From NCBI GenBank assembly GCA_022702705.1, contig CM040432.1, positions 50,928,540-50,992,539 on the forward strand: DNA of 64,000 nt. Direction: 5' to 3'. Below are positions 12,544 to 24,747 of this stretch, in pieces. Position 1 is the stretch's first letter. Each line of letters begins with the position of its first letter. Made by a program: the position numbers and the translations under genes. This DNA is from Papilionanthe hookeriana x Papilionanthe teres (lineage: Eukaryota; Streptophyta; Magnoliopsida; Asparagales; Orchidaceae). The notes beneath the pieces are model-generated. The model made no database searches. It was not told the origin of the DNA and saw only the letters and a program-made list of their open reading frames with translations.

Positions 12544-14340
12544 GAAAGGCGATGAACAGATTAACCGTCTGGAGAAGAAGATGGAGGAGATGACCACCAC
12601 CATGAACGCCATGTCTACACTCCATGGACAGTCACAGTCATGACCCGTAGCATCTTCAGAGGTTAACCAACCCGCGATTATACACATTACAGATGAAAGA
12701 AGAGAAGTCGCTTCTGCCAATGAAGACGAACCGCCAAGGAAAGATCCAACTCCGAGCCTACTGGAAAAGGATATCAAGTAAATGATCGAACAGCAAGTTC
12801 AGAAGGCCTTGACTCAGTCCAAAGGCAGAGCATCAGTTTTAAAGGGTAGACCCCACACCCGAAGGAGTTCGATGTCGTGCCTTACCTCAAGGGCTTCGTG
12901 CCCCCGACTTTCAAAACATTTGACGGGACAGTAAATCCTCTTCAGCATGTGGCACACTTCAGAGCCAGTTGTTGCAACACAGAAGAGAGTGAAGCATTGT
13001 TGTTCTGACAGTTTGTCAGCAGCTTGTCAGGGATAGCATTTGATTGGTAAGCCAAGCTTCTCAATGGATCAGTAAAGATATTCGCAGAGATGGAATACAT
13101 GTTTGTGAATTGATTCACCTGTGCCAAGCACCATTTCACTATAGGAGATCTCGTGGTGGAGCGGCAAAAGCCCAAGGAGACTTTAGTTGACTACATTTTG
13201 AGACGGAGAAACTTAAGCATGAAGTGTGAGCCTTAGCTACAGTAACAGCACGTGATCGAGATACTACTCAAGAGTATTCACTGTCCGGTGGCTTTCATGC
13301 TTAAATTTCTCACAATCAAGTCCTTCGAGAAGTTACTCAACAAAGCGAGTAGACAAGGAGAAGTCAAGCATATGGAGCCTGCAGAGAAAGTAGAGAAATC
13401 AAGGCCCGCCAGAGCATATGAAAAGAGATCTGGTGCAGTGGCAACGGTCGATAAGCGAGAACAGCCAATGAGAATTTAGGCTGAGCAGTCGCCGCAACAA
13501 CACAGTCAGTCCCCTCAGTATAGTCAATCTTAGTAGTATGGTCGACCTCATGCACAACAGAACAGTGAGTCTGGTCAGCAGCAGTGGTCATACAGGACAG
13601 ACGGATGACAGGGTCCGACAATGTCAGAATGGTTACATAGGAACTACTCCTTTAAGGATGAGGCCGTGGCAAAGATGTTTAAAAATTTGATGAAGAAGTC
13701 TGAGTTCAGATTGCCCGAGCCAAGAAGCTGGAAGAGATGAACAAGAAGGATCGACCCAAATTTTTCCCCTACCACAGGATGCTCGGCCACATCATAGAAA
13801 ACTGCTTTAGCTTTAAGGATTGGCTTGAAAGAAATTACAAAGAAAGGAATATAACAATACCAAAAAAATATCTGAAAGAACCTAAAAGAGGTTATATAAA
13901 TGTGATTTCGGCCTAGCAATTTCTCCGAATGATCTGAATGTCAGCAAGGGTATATGGAGTACTATTTGGAACGAGCTCAAGGGAGTCCTGGATCAGATTC
14001 AATCTAATTCATAGAAATCCGCTGCCTGGAATCCGCCACCAGCTCAACCTAAGATGAAGATTCCACTGAGGAGGCTACCACAACGGTAAAGAAGGAAGAA
14101 AGAGATTGCAAATGAAGTTAAGGATGATAGCATGAGGGATAGGATAGGGTTGCCCCTGTTAAATTGGTTGTCTCAGATTAGCAGGTAAAACCCCTCGAAT
14201 CACTGACTTTGTACGATTATCTTTATGCCCCTCCAGGGTCTCATAATGATAATAGAAATGATTTTGGCTATTTTCTTACTGTCTCTAGTGATGACTTAAC
14301 TATTCAAAACATGTCTAACCCCAATTTTGATTCCTAAAAT
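12544..14340 (+). pseudogene. L2 Gag, decayed
   Basis: The reading begins with a charged helical N-terminus (about 12545-12640) typical of Tat-type Gag, then the retrotransposon gag domain at about 12860-13400, with PTFKTFDGTVNP, FDW and a KETLVDY helix. A zinc-knuckle-like segment follows at about 13755-13810, reading PYHRMLGHIIENC; the first Cys of the usual CPYH is Phe here. In-frame stops occur at 12641, 13006, 13111, 13234, 13243, 13477, 13531, 13534 and 13606, and there are frame changes, for example near 12845. Gag would package element RNA. Most stops look like single C-to-T changes from CGA or CAG codons. The 5' leader is missing, so Gag abuts the LTR. Confidence 0.8.
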
Positions 14341-14835
14341 GATCCTCAAATCATGTTAGTTCCCGACGAAAACATTGATGAAAATGAAGAAGATATCGAT
14401 GACACCAGTTACAATAGTATGATGAGTGAGGAGTCAGTACTCGAATGCAAAAGAACTCCGCTTGACATCAACCTGAATCTTTTAGATACAAACACGATAC
14501 CAGAAGAGCCAACTACAATAATAGAAGAAAACCTCAGGGTCCTAAGGAGGAAATCACGGAGGTGCATTTAAGAAGCAGGAAGAGACTACTGCCAAGAACG
14601 TACTCCAGTAGATAAAGGAAAACAGATAGTTACTCGAGAAGAGGTGCCTCCAACAACAAAAGAAGTACAAATTCGAAGCGAGATAAAAAATTCAAAAAAA
14701 GTGGATTACAATGTATTAGCACATCTTAGGAAGTTGCCAGCCAAACTAAGCATTTACGATACTCTAATCCTATCAAAAGAGATGAGAGAAAATCTCATCA
14801 AGGCTCTACTTGATCCAGATATTTACTTAACATAG
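14341..14835 (+). pseudogene. L2 Gag-protease linker
   Basis: Two open stretches (14353-14571 and 14644-14835) encode an acidic linker and then the segment YNVLAHLRKLPAKLSIYDTL, which in Tat-type polyproteins lies just upstream of the protease. A TAG at 14833-14835 separates it from the protease frame, which continues in phase. No enzymatic function is assigned. Confidence 0.65.
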
Positions 14836-15420
14836 TTGGCTAGCACATCCTCAGATGGAGTTTATACTTTGAAGGAACAACCTGGTGTAACCTTCACCAA
14901 TGAAGATTTGCCACTCAGTACAGCCGATCACAACCATCCGCTCTACATTTTTGCCATCATTGGCAGGCTTGTACTTTCCAGAATGTTAGTAGATCCTAGA
15001 GCGTCACTCAACATAATAAGTACGGATGTTAGCTTACTCAGTCATCGATGCACTAGAGCTCACTAGAGATAAAATGATGCTAAGAGGATTCAACCAAAAA
15101 GGAGAAAGAGCCCTTGGATCTATTACAATGCAAATGAAAGTTGAGATCTACTAACAACCAAAAAATTCCATTTCATCGACGCGGATACATCGTTCAATAC
15201 CCTGTTTGGTCAGTTGTGGCTTCACGAATACAATATGGTCCCGTCGTCGCTTCACCAATGCATCAAGTACTACAGAGATGGACAAGAACATTTCATCGAG
15301 GGAGATTTACAACCTTTCTCCATACATGAAGTAGGCATCCACGAAGTCTCTGCCTACTACGCTCCCCTGAAGAAATTAATACTTTCTAGAGAAGTTACGA
15401 CAAGCAAAGTTGAAGATTAA
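14836..15420 (+). pseudogene. L2 aspartic protease domain, active site damaged
   Basis: The segment reads FTNEDLPLSTADHNHPLYIFA and then LVDPRASLNIIS. In the family the second block is the catalytic D-x-G-A/S-S loop; here the Gly position is Arg, so the protease should be inactive. After frame changes, FNTLFGQLWLHEYNMVPSSL and the following HQCIKYYRDGQ match the conserved region behind the protease in Tat-type polyproteins. The protease would release Gag and Pol proteins. Frame shifts near 15060 and 15200 break the domain. Confidence 0.75.
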
Positions 15421-16219
15421 AAAAAATCACTAGGATGGGACCATACACCTCTACTTAAACAATCTCCCACCACTACCTCGCAACGCGTTGGTGGAGATTC
15501 TTTTAACCCACGCATCTGAGGTCGAGGCTGAGGACATGGACAAGGGAGAACTCACCAGATTGTTGAATGGATGAAGATGGCGATCAACATCGATGTAAAA
15601 GGAAGCTCCGAAGAGGATAAAGAAACAATGATGATATGTTAAAAGAAGCCTCAATTTGAGATTTCTTTTGAAGACATAGAAAAGGATGATTATGAATCAA
15701 GGTACGATCGGATTAACCTTTTATGTTCAAGCAATGACCCTAACTCTAATATCCTCTAAAGATCGAGAGTACGGAGGTCAAGGAAGTCCATAATGGTGTT
15801 ATTAAACCAATCAAGTTTTATCGAGCTTCTCCTTCTACTTCTAAACCTTGTGTACTTCTTGAAGAAAATGACTCTAATGAATTAATGAAATTACCTTTTA
15901 GTTATTTTTTGCCATGTGTACAAAAATTGATTCAACAAGAATATGTGCCGAAGCAAATGCCAAAAGATAAATTACAATCTTTTGAAATTTTATGGAATGT
16001 AAAAGGAAGGAAAATTAATTCAAAAGAAGGTCTTGGGTTTGGTACTATTGGACCCGTCGATGACTTGGAGTTTTTCATGGTTATTACCAGTCAATCAACA
16101 GATGATTGCCTTGACACTCAAGATGAATTTGAAGATCAACCAATAAAAGATGCTTTGCCAGAGTTTGAAAAAGAAATCAAGTCAACAGTCAAAGAATTAA
16201 AAGAAATAAACCTCGAGAC
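15421..16219 (+). pseudogene. L2 protease-RT linker
   Basis: The open stretch 15885-16325 encodes a Glu/Lys-rich linker with GLGFGTIGP, leading into the RT. Upstream (15421-15880) only broken reading is seen. Nothing catalytic is visible. Confidence 0.5.
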
Positions 16220-17179
16220 TGAGGAGCAACCCCGACCAACTTTCTCAACAAAGAAGATGTTATATACTTGGTTAGATTTCTGTCAGAATTTAAGGATTAT
16301 TTCGCTTGGAGCTATGATGAAATGACAGGACAATCCTCAGAAGTTGAGGTTCACCGACTAAGATTAAATCGAAGTACAATGCCAGGAATGTGCCTCAAAA
16401 TAGAACAACAAGTTACGGCAGAAATAAAGAAATTAATAGACGCTAACTTTGTCCGAGAAGAACAATATCCGACATGGTTGGCCAATGTTGTACCCGTTAA
16501 GAAGAAAAATGTACATATACGGGTATGTGTTGACTTCAAGGATTTGAACAAAGCATGTCCAAAGGATGAATTCCCGTTAACAATACTAGAATTAATGGTG
16601 GGCATTGTGTCATCACATGAAATCCTTTATGGATGGATCGTCGGGATACAATCAAATCAAGATAGCTCCAGAAGATGCAACACTTACAACTTTTAGAACT
16701 CCGATTGGGATTTACTGCTACACTGTAATGTCGTTTGGTTTGAAGAACGTCGGAGCAACATACCACAGAGCAATGATGAAGATCTTCATGACCTTATCCA
16801 CAACCAAGTGGAATGCTATGCAGATGATTTGGTCATTAAGAGCAAAGTGAAAGAAAATCACCTGTAGGATTTGAGGATCGTATTTGAACTATTATGGCAA
16901 TACAATCTAAAGATGAATCCCTTGAAGTGTGCCTTCGGCGTTACCTCCAGGAAATTTCTAGGATTCGTTGTCCATCATCGGGGAATCAAAATTGACCTAG
17001 AGATGATTAAAGCTATCTTAGAAATGCCTCCTCCCAGAGCCTTGAAACAACTATGTTCCTTTCAAGGAAAATTGGCATACCTAAGATGCTTTATATCTAA
17101 TATGTCAGGAAAGTGCTTACCCTTTTTGAATTTACTTCAAAAGGATGTCATGTTCATTTGGGGAGATCCGTGTCAATGA
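16220..17179 (+). pseudogene. L2 reverse transcriptase
   Basis: Conserved RT blocks appear in order: FKDYFAWSYDEMTG (about 16290), PTWLANVVPVKKK (about 16475), RVCVDFKDLNKACPKDEFPL (about 16520), SFMDGSSGYNQIKIAPEDA (about 16625), FGLKNVGATY (about 16735), YADD (16817-16828) and the thumb/connection LKMNPLKCAFGV...KFLGFVVHHRGI (16900-16990). The two catalytic Asp of YADD are intact, but at least two frame changes separate the blocks: one near 16605 and one just before YADD. The domain copies element RNA to DNA and would be translated as part of Gag-Pol. TGA at 17177-17179 fits a CGA-to-TGA change. Confidence 0.85.
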
Positions 17180-17640
17180 GATTTCGAAGACATTAAACGG
17201 TACCTGACGACACCTCTTATTTTAGCAGCCCCTATCCTGGGTAGACACATTGATACATATATCGCAGCTTTAGATGAGTCCTTGGAGCCTTAATTGCACA
17301 AGTCAATGATGAGGGTAAAGAGATTGCACTCTACTACCTGAGACGATGTCTAATTCCTATGGAAGTAAAGTATCCTTTTATTGAGAAGCATTATCTAGCA
17401 TTGGTTTTTACCGCTCAAAAGCTTGGACATTACATGTTGTCTCATAAGGTTAACCTGATTTTGAAAGTTAATCCATTGCAATATTTGATGACCCGACCAA
17501 CACTTTCTAGATTCTTAGCAGATGATACTATTGCAATTCGATGTAACCTTTGTGCCCCTTCGTGCTATCAAAGGGCAGATTCTCACCAATTTTCTTGCAG
17601 TGCACCCACTACCAGCTGGGTCCCCTCTCAATGACAAACT
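17180..17640 (+). pseudogene. L2 first RNase H (retrotransposon type)
   Basis: The reading shows FEDIKRYLTTPLILAAPILG, then LDESLGALIAQVNDEGKE in a second frame, then YPFIEKHYLALVFTAQKLGHY and NPLQYLMTRPTL. These are the standard landmarks of the RNase H joined to gypsy RT, which degrades the RNA strand of the hybrid. A frame change lies near 17275 and a stop precedes the next domain. Confidence 0.75.
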
Positions 17641-18240
17641 ACCAGACGAACAAATAATGCAAGTGGAAGATCCCAATGCTCAATGTTGGGAAATGTTTTT
17701 CGATGGAGCGTCATCAGCCAGAAGGGACAAAGGACATTAGACAGTGATACCAAGTAAGGCAGGAATTGGTTTAATCTTCATAACTTCGGAGTAAACGATG
17801 TTAAGATTCACTTACCACTTGACAAAGCCGTGTACCAATAACGAAGAAGAATATGAAGCTCTAATCACCAGTCTATAATTGGCAATCTTAATGGAAATAA
17901 TGAATATTGACGTTTATGGCGACTCGCAGCTCATCTTCCAGCAAGTGATCTGACAACATAAGATTTTGAGACTAAGATTAGAAGAATATCACTGGTACAT
18001 GATGAACTTGCTAGAGCAGATTCCAAGTGTGATATTCTATGGAATACCTCGAGCAGACAATGCCCATCCAGACACTTTAGCTAAACTGGCTAAAGAATTG
18101 GTTTGTCCACCAGAAGATTCTATAGATATTACAGTGCAAGGACGTCAAATTTTTTCACAGATCAACCTCAACAGTGTGTACAAGATCTGAAAAGAAGAAA
18201 TGGCAGCTATAGTGTAAGATGATATAGAAGACTGACATCA
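17641..18240 (+). pseudogene. L2 second, archaeal-type RNase H
   Basis: A second RNase H fold follows the first: WEMFFDGASS (about 17690), NNEEEYEALI (about 17840), VYGDSQLI (about 17915) and PRADNAHPDTLAKLAKEL (about 18050), i.e. the D, E, D, D landmarks. In plants, a second RNase H placed between RNase H and integrase marks the Tat/Ogre lineage (established knowledge), so this domain decides the family. Stops at 17738, 17791, 17877 and 17951 break it; the last two lie in otherwise well-preserved sequence. Confidence 0.8.
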
Positions 18241-19485
18241 ATCGATAATGGAATATCTGCAAATAGGATGATTGTCAGAAGACAAATAAACAATGCATCA
18301 AATTTAAAAGAGAGCTCTCTCATTTGCCCTAATCGATAATATTCTGTACAGAAGATCCTTCAATCAAATGAGGCTCAAATGTCTCAGTAGAATAGAAGAA
18401 CATAAAATTGTCAAGAGGGTACATGCCGGATTGTGTGGTGCTCACCACTCAGAAACAAAGATGAAAATGAAAATCACGACTAGGATACTACTGGTCGACA
18501 ATGATGACAGATTGCATGAATGTCGCTAAGAGATGTCATCAATTCCAAGTACATGGAGTGGTCTTACACCATCCTTCGAATGTTTTACACCCCACGATTG
18601 CCTTGTGGCCATTTGAGTGCTGGGGGCATGGATATAGTAGGTCTGATAGACCATCCATCTTCTAGAGGACACAGGTTTATACTCGCAGCTATGGATTACT
18701 TCTCTATGTGGGCAGAGGCAGTACCACTACATGAAGTCACATCACAACAAGTTCTACAGTTCTTCAAGAATCAGGTTGTCTACCTCATCGGTGTGTCATG
18801 CAGAATTATTTCAGATAATGGGTCCTTTTTAAGAGCACTAAAATCAACATCTTCATCAGACGTCACAAAATTAACTGGTGATATTCAACCATCTACTACC
18901 CACAAGTGAATGGCTTGGCAGAAGCCTTCAATAAGACACTCATACAAATCTTAAAGAAAATACTTTATGACAACAAATAAGGATGGCACGAGAAGTTATT
19001 GGAAGATTTGTGGGCTTACAGGATGACAGTAAGAACACTAACTTAGTCTACATCTTACGCACTTGTGTAATGGGTCTGAGGCAGTACTTCCGTTAGAAGT
19101 TCAGCTATCGTCGCTCTGAATCGCTGTCGCCAACAAAATTACAATAGAAGAAAATGCCAAGTTATGACTTGCAAAATTGAAAAGTCTTGAAGGAAGGAGA
19201 TTACTTGCGTAGCAGAACTTGGAACACTACCAAGCAAAGATGATTCAAGCCCACGATAAATTGGTCTGCCCAAGGTCATTCAAAGTTGGTGAGCTCGTGC
19301 TTGTTCTTAGAATGCCTATTCTTGAGCATCACAAGATCTGTGGAAGATTTGAACCAACTTGGGTAGGCCCATTCGTGGTTGAAAAATTTTACTCAGGAGG
19401 GTCGTACCAGTTGGTGGATTCTCAAGGGGATAGACCCATGTTGCTTATAAATGCACGATATCTAAAGAAATACTACACGACATGA
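18241..19485 (+). pseudogene. L2 integrase
   Basis: The zinc-binding part is seen around 18415-18545 (VHAGLCGAHHSETK, then GYYWSTMMTDCMNVAKRCHQF in another frame). The core has GMDIVG (about 18625, first Asp), FILAAMDYFSMWAEAVPLHEV (18670-18735), IISDNGSFL (about 18810, second Asp) and NGLAEAFNKTL (about 18910, Glu). The C-terminal part 19219-19485 has RFEPTWVGPFVVEKFYSGGSYQLVD with the GPF/Y-type motif and ends at TGA 19483-19485. It would insert element DNA into the host chromosome. Several frame shifts and stops (for example 18188, 18907, 19078) make it non-functional. Confidence 0.82.
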
Positions 19486-19737
19486 CAAAACTTGAGGAAG
19501 GATATTCATTTTGATGTAGCCATGTGGCCAGTGTCTATGACTGGGTCCAAATTTTGTAGTAAAATAAAATTAAATGAAATAAAAATAAATATCATAAAAT
19601 ACGCTTGCATGATTAAGTTCTAATTCCAAATCTAGTAAAATCTTATTAAATAAGATAAATGCATTAAAATAATTATAAAAATTATTAAATAAATAATAAT
19701 AAGTTTGCTATTATTTTTATTCGTGTAAAGTGCCAGC
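19486..19737 (+). other. L2 segment between integrase and right LTR
   Basis: AT-rich sequence without an ORF. The only purine-rich run is GAGGAAGGA at about 19493-19501, a weak polypurine-tract candidate. No clear tract immediately precedes the proposed LTR start at 19738. Confidence 0.4.
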
Positions 19738-22700
19738 TGTTGATATTTTTCCTGTCTTCTTAAACAATAAAAGTTAGGTCGCGTGGCATTTGTTTTCAAT
19801 GATGGCTTGGACCTTAGGTTCTAAAGAAAAAGAAAAAAAAGCACATACAAGAAGGCTGCAAGTATGAAATTGATGAAGAGAAGTGGTCGTAGAGAGACTG
19901 GACAGACATCAAGACATGGAAGCATTGGAGGTTTTGTTGACTAACACCTCCTCGCCAGCAGATACAATCAGGTTCCATCCATGATCACTACTCCGGAGGG
20001 TTGGTGATCTTGTTGCCGCTTTAGCTGAAAGAGTCCCAGACGTGCCATTGGCACGTACAAAAAAAGAAATACAAATAGCCGTAAGCTTCACCTAAATCAC
20101 CTAAATTAAAGTCTTGACTCCACCCATTGGCCATGCTATAAAAGCCATCCTCCACGGCCAGGAGGGGTGTTGAAATTTTCTCAAGGAAACCCTATCAAAA
20201 CCTCACCAAATCTTCCCTATGACCTCCTGAGTGCAAGCTCGCCATCCTCAGCCATTGAGCCCCATTGTCCAGAGCCAATTTCCCCATTGAAATTCCAGCC
20301 GAAACCAGGACACATTTCACCACAACTCCACAGTGCACCAAAATCAATTTAATTACACCCACACCTTCACAGCACTGAAAGAAGAAGATTCGTGATCAAA
20401 GCCCCATCACAGAGAGCCTATGCACCATACTTTGATTAACACCTGAAATCAGCCTTGATTGAATCTAAGTCTAGACATTCCACTACAACAAAAGACTTCA
20501 TCAAGAGGTTTGTTGGGACAAATTGAAGTTGCCACAACCATCTGATTGAGGCCTCCCCTCTCAGACAAGGGTATTGAACCTCACTTTCTTCCCAAGCTTA
20601 TTTTGATTATCCATACATCTTGGATCAATTTTAGGCTAGGTTAGCCATATAGGTAGGTTTGTTTAGGTTAGATGAAGCTCTAGGGGCAAACCCCGTGCAA
20701 TTTGGTTGAGTCTAGCTCGAGTTCTTAGGGATAGAATGTGGACGGATCCAGAGATGAACCAGTCGAAGAAGATGAAGGAGGATCATTTGATCGCGCGTGT
20801 AATGCTTGGACGGTTAGGATGAAATCGGATGGAGATCTGAGACATAAAGCACGGAGCTGAGTCAGATGATGGTGTCGAATCAGGGAGTGTCGCGTGGTCT
20901 TTTGAAGCTTCTTAGGATCCAGTCAGCGCCTCGTGTTTAAGTGAGAAAATATGAAAATTTTGATTTATTTAAATTCAATTACCTTTAAAATCCATAACTT
21001 GGTGTAGAAACATCATAAAAATAAAAGAAAAATACTCTAATGCTCAGTGAACAGAGGCGAATAATGTGGAAATGATTTAAAGTTTATTTGATGCATGTTT
21101 TATTTTCAATTAATTAAGCACAGTCTGGAGTATTTTAATTTTCCATTGCCTTAGACATTTCACCATGCCATGAAACATAGGGGTTTTGATCTCTCTGTCT
21201 TAGGGAGTTTTCCCTGATTTTTCCAAAGTAAAAGGAGATCTCTATTTTTCAAATTATCATGTCAATTTTGGTATAAAATTTGTAAGAATTAAATAAATGA
21301 TAAAAAAATATAAAATAATTTTTGGTAGGTTACTTGTGACCGGAGGACCCTAGGAAAAATTTGAACTGAGTTAAATCTTTAAGAATGTACCAAATTGTCA
21401 TTTTAACCTAAAACTTAAAGGGAATTAATTTGAACAAACTAAATATGTAAATGTCTAAAAAATCATTCTCTGCTGTGGTTTAGGTTTAGAGGGACTCCCC
21501 TAAAAATTTTGAAGTCATTCTAATTGAATTCTTTAATTTAAAAGGCCGTTCTACTACTAAAATGATTTTTAGTAATTAAAATACAAGCAAAAAAATTTAT
21601 AAAAATGCTTTGGGAGTTCCTCATGACTAGTGGAATTTTATGAAAATAAAATGGCAATTAAAATAACCTCATTTTTAAGCCTAAAAGTGAATTTTAAAAT
21701 AATTAAAAAATGATAAAAATCACTAAAATATTAAAATTCACTAAATTGTCACATTTGGTCTCCTAATCATTTAGGAACCATCCAAATAATTTTCCCAAGC
21801 ACCTAAGTCAAGATATTAATTTTCAAAGGCTTAAATTAATTTTTAAAAGCTAAAAAAATGAATTTCCTTAACTTCCCACAAAAATAGTTCTAATAATCAA
21901 AAGAAAAATTAGAAAAGTATGAAATTTGTTTCTCTGGGTGGTTCTATGACCTTAAGGAGATTCAAGAAAAATATAAAACCAAAATTTCAACTTCCAAAAT
22001 ATTTTATAATTAATTAATATTCCAGAACTTATATTAATTCTAATAATTAAATTAAAATTTAAAAAATCATTAAGTTTGGTCCAAGTGGTCCTCTATTCTA
22101 TGTCTTCCTCTAATAAAAATTTCAAAGCCAAAGGTTTTGTTTTGGTCAAGTTATTGAATTTTCATTAAAAATCCCTATTTTTGCATTAAAATAATTATAT
22201 AAATTAAATTAATTTTTGAAAAATTACATTTTCTTCTTTAATATTTTAATTTTCCCGTAATTGGATTCCCCTAAAAATTTCAAAGTCATTTGAGTTAAAT
22301 TTAAGGAATTATGAAGTGATAAAGGCCTTTAGAGGAAAAAGCGTAATTTCGAAGAATTTGGCCTTAATCAATATTTAGGCTTAATTAAAGTGGGAAATGG
22401 GTAATGAATAATCTTAATTATTATACTTTAATGATTGAAACATAAAGGGATAAATGGTAGAAACCCTTCTCATTTTTGTCATATTAAAAGATAAAGTTTA
22501 TTATTTAATTGATCATTATAACTTGGAGGAAAAATTAAAATGATCTTTAAGGTTAGGGGTTGGTTTTGGAAGATGATAACCCACTGATCCAACACCCCTT
22601 TATTTGATGTACAATAATAGCTCATTGATTTGATAAGGATCATGTTCATACAGCTAAACCTTTCTAAACATCACAAAATATACCCACTGAAACCTTAAGG

Positions 22701-24747
22701 GCTTAGTGGTAAGCTAGGCTTAATTGAAAAATTAACTAATGAAGATTAGAAAAGGAAATTTAATTGATCTTAAACCACTTTTGAAACACTACAAGCCCAT
22801 CAAAATTGATTAAATTCTTCCATAAATTAAGTTTGTCTCTAATGGCCCTACTTACATAATTCGTAAGTGAAATATCAAATGATAACTACCCCACCTTTTG
22901 GGATAATTAAAACATTGGCTCACTGAGTATAAGGATATAAAGTAGATGAGTCATTTAATAATTATGATAAGTCTAAAATGACCTCAAGGAAGCACAAAAG
23001 AATTATGAAATGTCTAGGTACCTCCTAGGCCTGTTTCATAAATCTTTTGGACACCTTGTAGGAAAACTAGGCCTCTCATATTTATTAAATGAAGAGATCT
23101 CTTAAATGGATAAGTAGGACCCATTAAGTTATGACATAGAGTTTGATAGGCCTGTGACGAACCTATCTATTGGCTTTTACTTTCCTGTAAATTATAAATA
23201 TTTATTGCAAAAGGTACTAAAGTTTCAGGTGGAGGAATGAGAAGACTCGCCAGGTACACTTTTATAGTTTACGACGCTTTCTTTTCCTGCACTTTCCTAA
23301 CTTTTTCTTGCTTACAAGCTGCATGCTAAACAACAATGTCACCCTGCTGAAAACTAAAACTTCTAGGGTAGCCGCAAAACCAAAACCAAAATAAAAATTA
23401 AAATCAAAATAAGATAAAATTCACCGCCACAATTGTCAAAATATAAAGCAACTTAAAATTTAATCACAAACAAAACAAGATCATAATTGTAACTAAATTA
23501 AAAAGTCTCTATCGAATGATTAGGAAAACCTCGAAGGATATTAGCTACGGTTGTTAACGGGATTTCCAATGGTCTGAATGAAAGTATGGAACTCATCAAA
23601 TTGAGTTTAGTAAATTCATCTAGATTAAGTGAATCCAAAGAAAATAATGGTGACGGGATGATGGAACCGTGGGATCTTAATCGATTCTGCTTAATCAACT
23701 TAAACATTGTCCCATAATAAAACATTAAGACACTACAATTTAAATACTTCCAAAACATGATACTTCTCTTCTCTCTTCAATTGACTCTTCTTTAAACTAA
23801 ACCTGCTATGAGAAGGAGCTTGGAGCATACGCTGTGGGCAGCACGACCATCTTCAATAGCAAAACTCCTTAGAAAATAAAACAACAAGCCATAGGACTTT
23901 GAGGTATCTTGCTTAATGTAGCATAAACCATCACTTTATTCCTTTAGGCCATTGCATGACCATGTTGTGCAGTATAAGCCCTAACTCATCTTAGGATTCT
24001 GAGATCTTCATCAGGTAAGACATAAACCCTCCTATTTTCCAGGCCATTCACACGATCGGTATCAAGTGAATGTAAGTCCTAAATAATAAAATTGACATTA
24101 TGAAACATCAAATAAATATCTAAAATTGGAGCCAAATAATAGGATAGTTTAGGAAGAAACTGAGATTTTCTCAGATCCTTGCCTTTCCCCTAGCCTTCTT
24201 CTCCCTTGGAGTCCTACAATAAATGTTCTGAAATTTGAGCCTTTCACCTATTGGATCTCCTATTACCACTCTTTCTTAAAGTGCCATATCCTTTGGGAAG
24301 TCATGAGTATAATATTTCCTGATCTATGCCAAGTGTTTGCTTAGGTGACTTTGGTTATCTAAGATGTAATTAACTAAAGGGGTTTGTCCTTATAGGAAAC
24401 ATAAAGACCCCAGATTAATATAAACTCTATCTGATTCCTTTATATTAGATAAGGGAAATTGTTGGTCAATATGAATGGTTCACACACCAAACGGATGTCA
24501 TGAATTCTTTAGTTTATTTGATCGAGCCTCTCCACCAAGCCATGTATCTATTCTTCGGGATAGATACATGTCTTGTAGTGAAATGTTCGATTATTTAAAC
24601 TACCGTTTATATGAGATCCGTTTGATTCAGTATTTTTCAAATTTAAAATATTATTTATATATTAAACTAAATCGAAACCTTATTTTATAAAACTACATTT
24701 TAAACTTTTCAAAAGTTTCAACCTCCCAAAAAATTTAACGACCGACA
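19738..24747 (+). mobile_element. L2 right LTR (type b)
   Basis: The end is clear: ACCGACA at 24741-24747 matches the reverse complement of the L3 start TGTCGG, and foreign Athila LTR sequence begins at 24748. The start is tentative: TGTTGATATTTTTCCTGTCTTCTT at 19738 resembles the TGTTGACCTCATTTTTGATGAGGTCTTC expected at an L-family 5' end. From about 20110 the sequence is the reverse complement of L4 (56430 down to about 52210), including the TATA region, the AATGCTCAGTGAACAGAGG block (21040) and a 340-bp stretch at 22900-23240 that has no match in the left LTR but matches L4 at 53230-53560. It is therefore a different LTR type from the left LTR. No protein is called in it. Confidence 0.7.
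20137..20144 (+). promoter_or_regulatory. TATA box of L2 right LTR
   Basis: TATAAAAG lies in the context CCATTGGCCATGCTATAAAAGCC followed by CACGGCCA. L4 has the same context on its minus strand (TATAAAAG at 56393-56400). It marks the probable U3/R boundary and shows that the family is transcribed in the direction of the L2 gag-pol. Confidence 0.65.

Noticed and set aside
12514..12777. An 87-codon minus-strand ORF with a Ser-rich hydrophobic peptide
   Set aside because: It is antisense to recognisable Gag sequence of L2.
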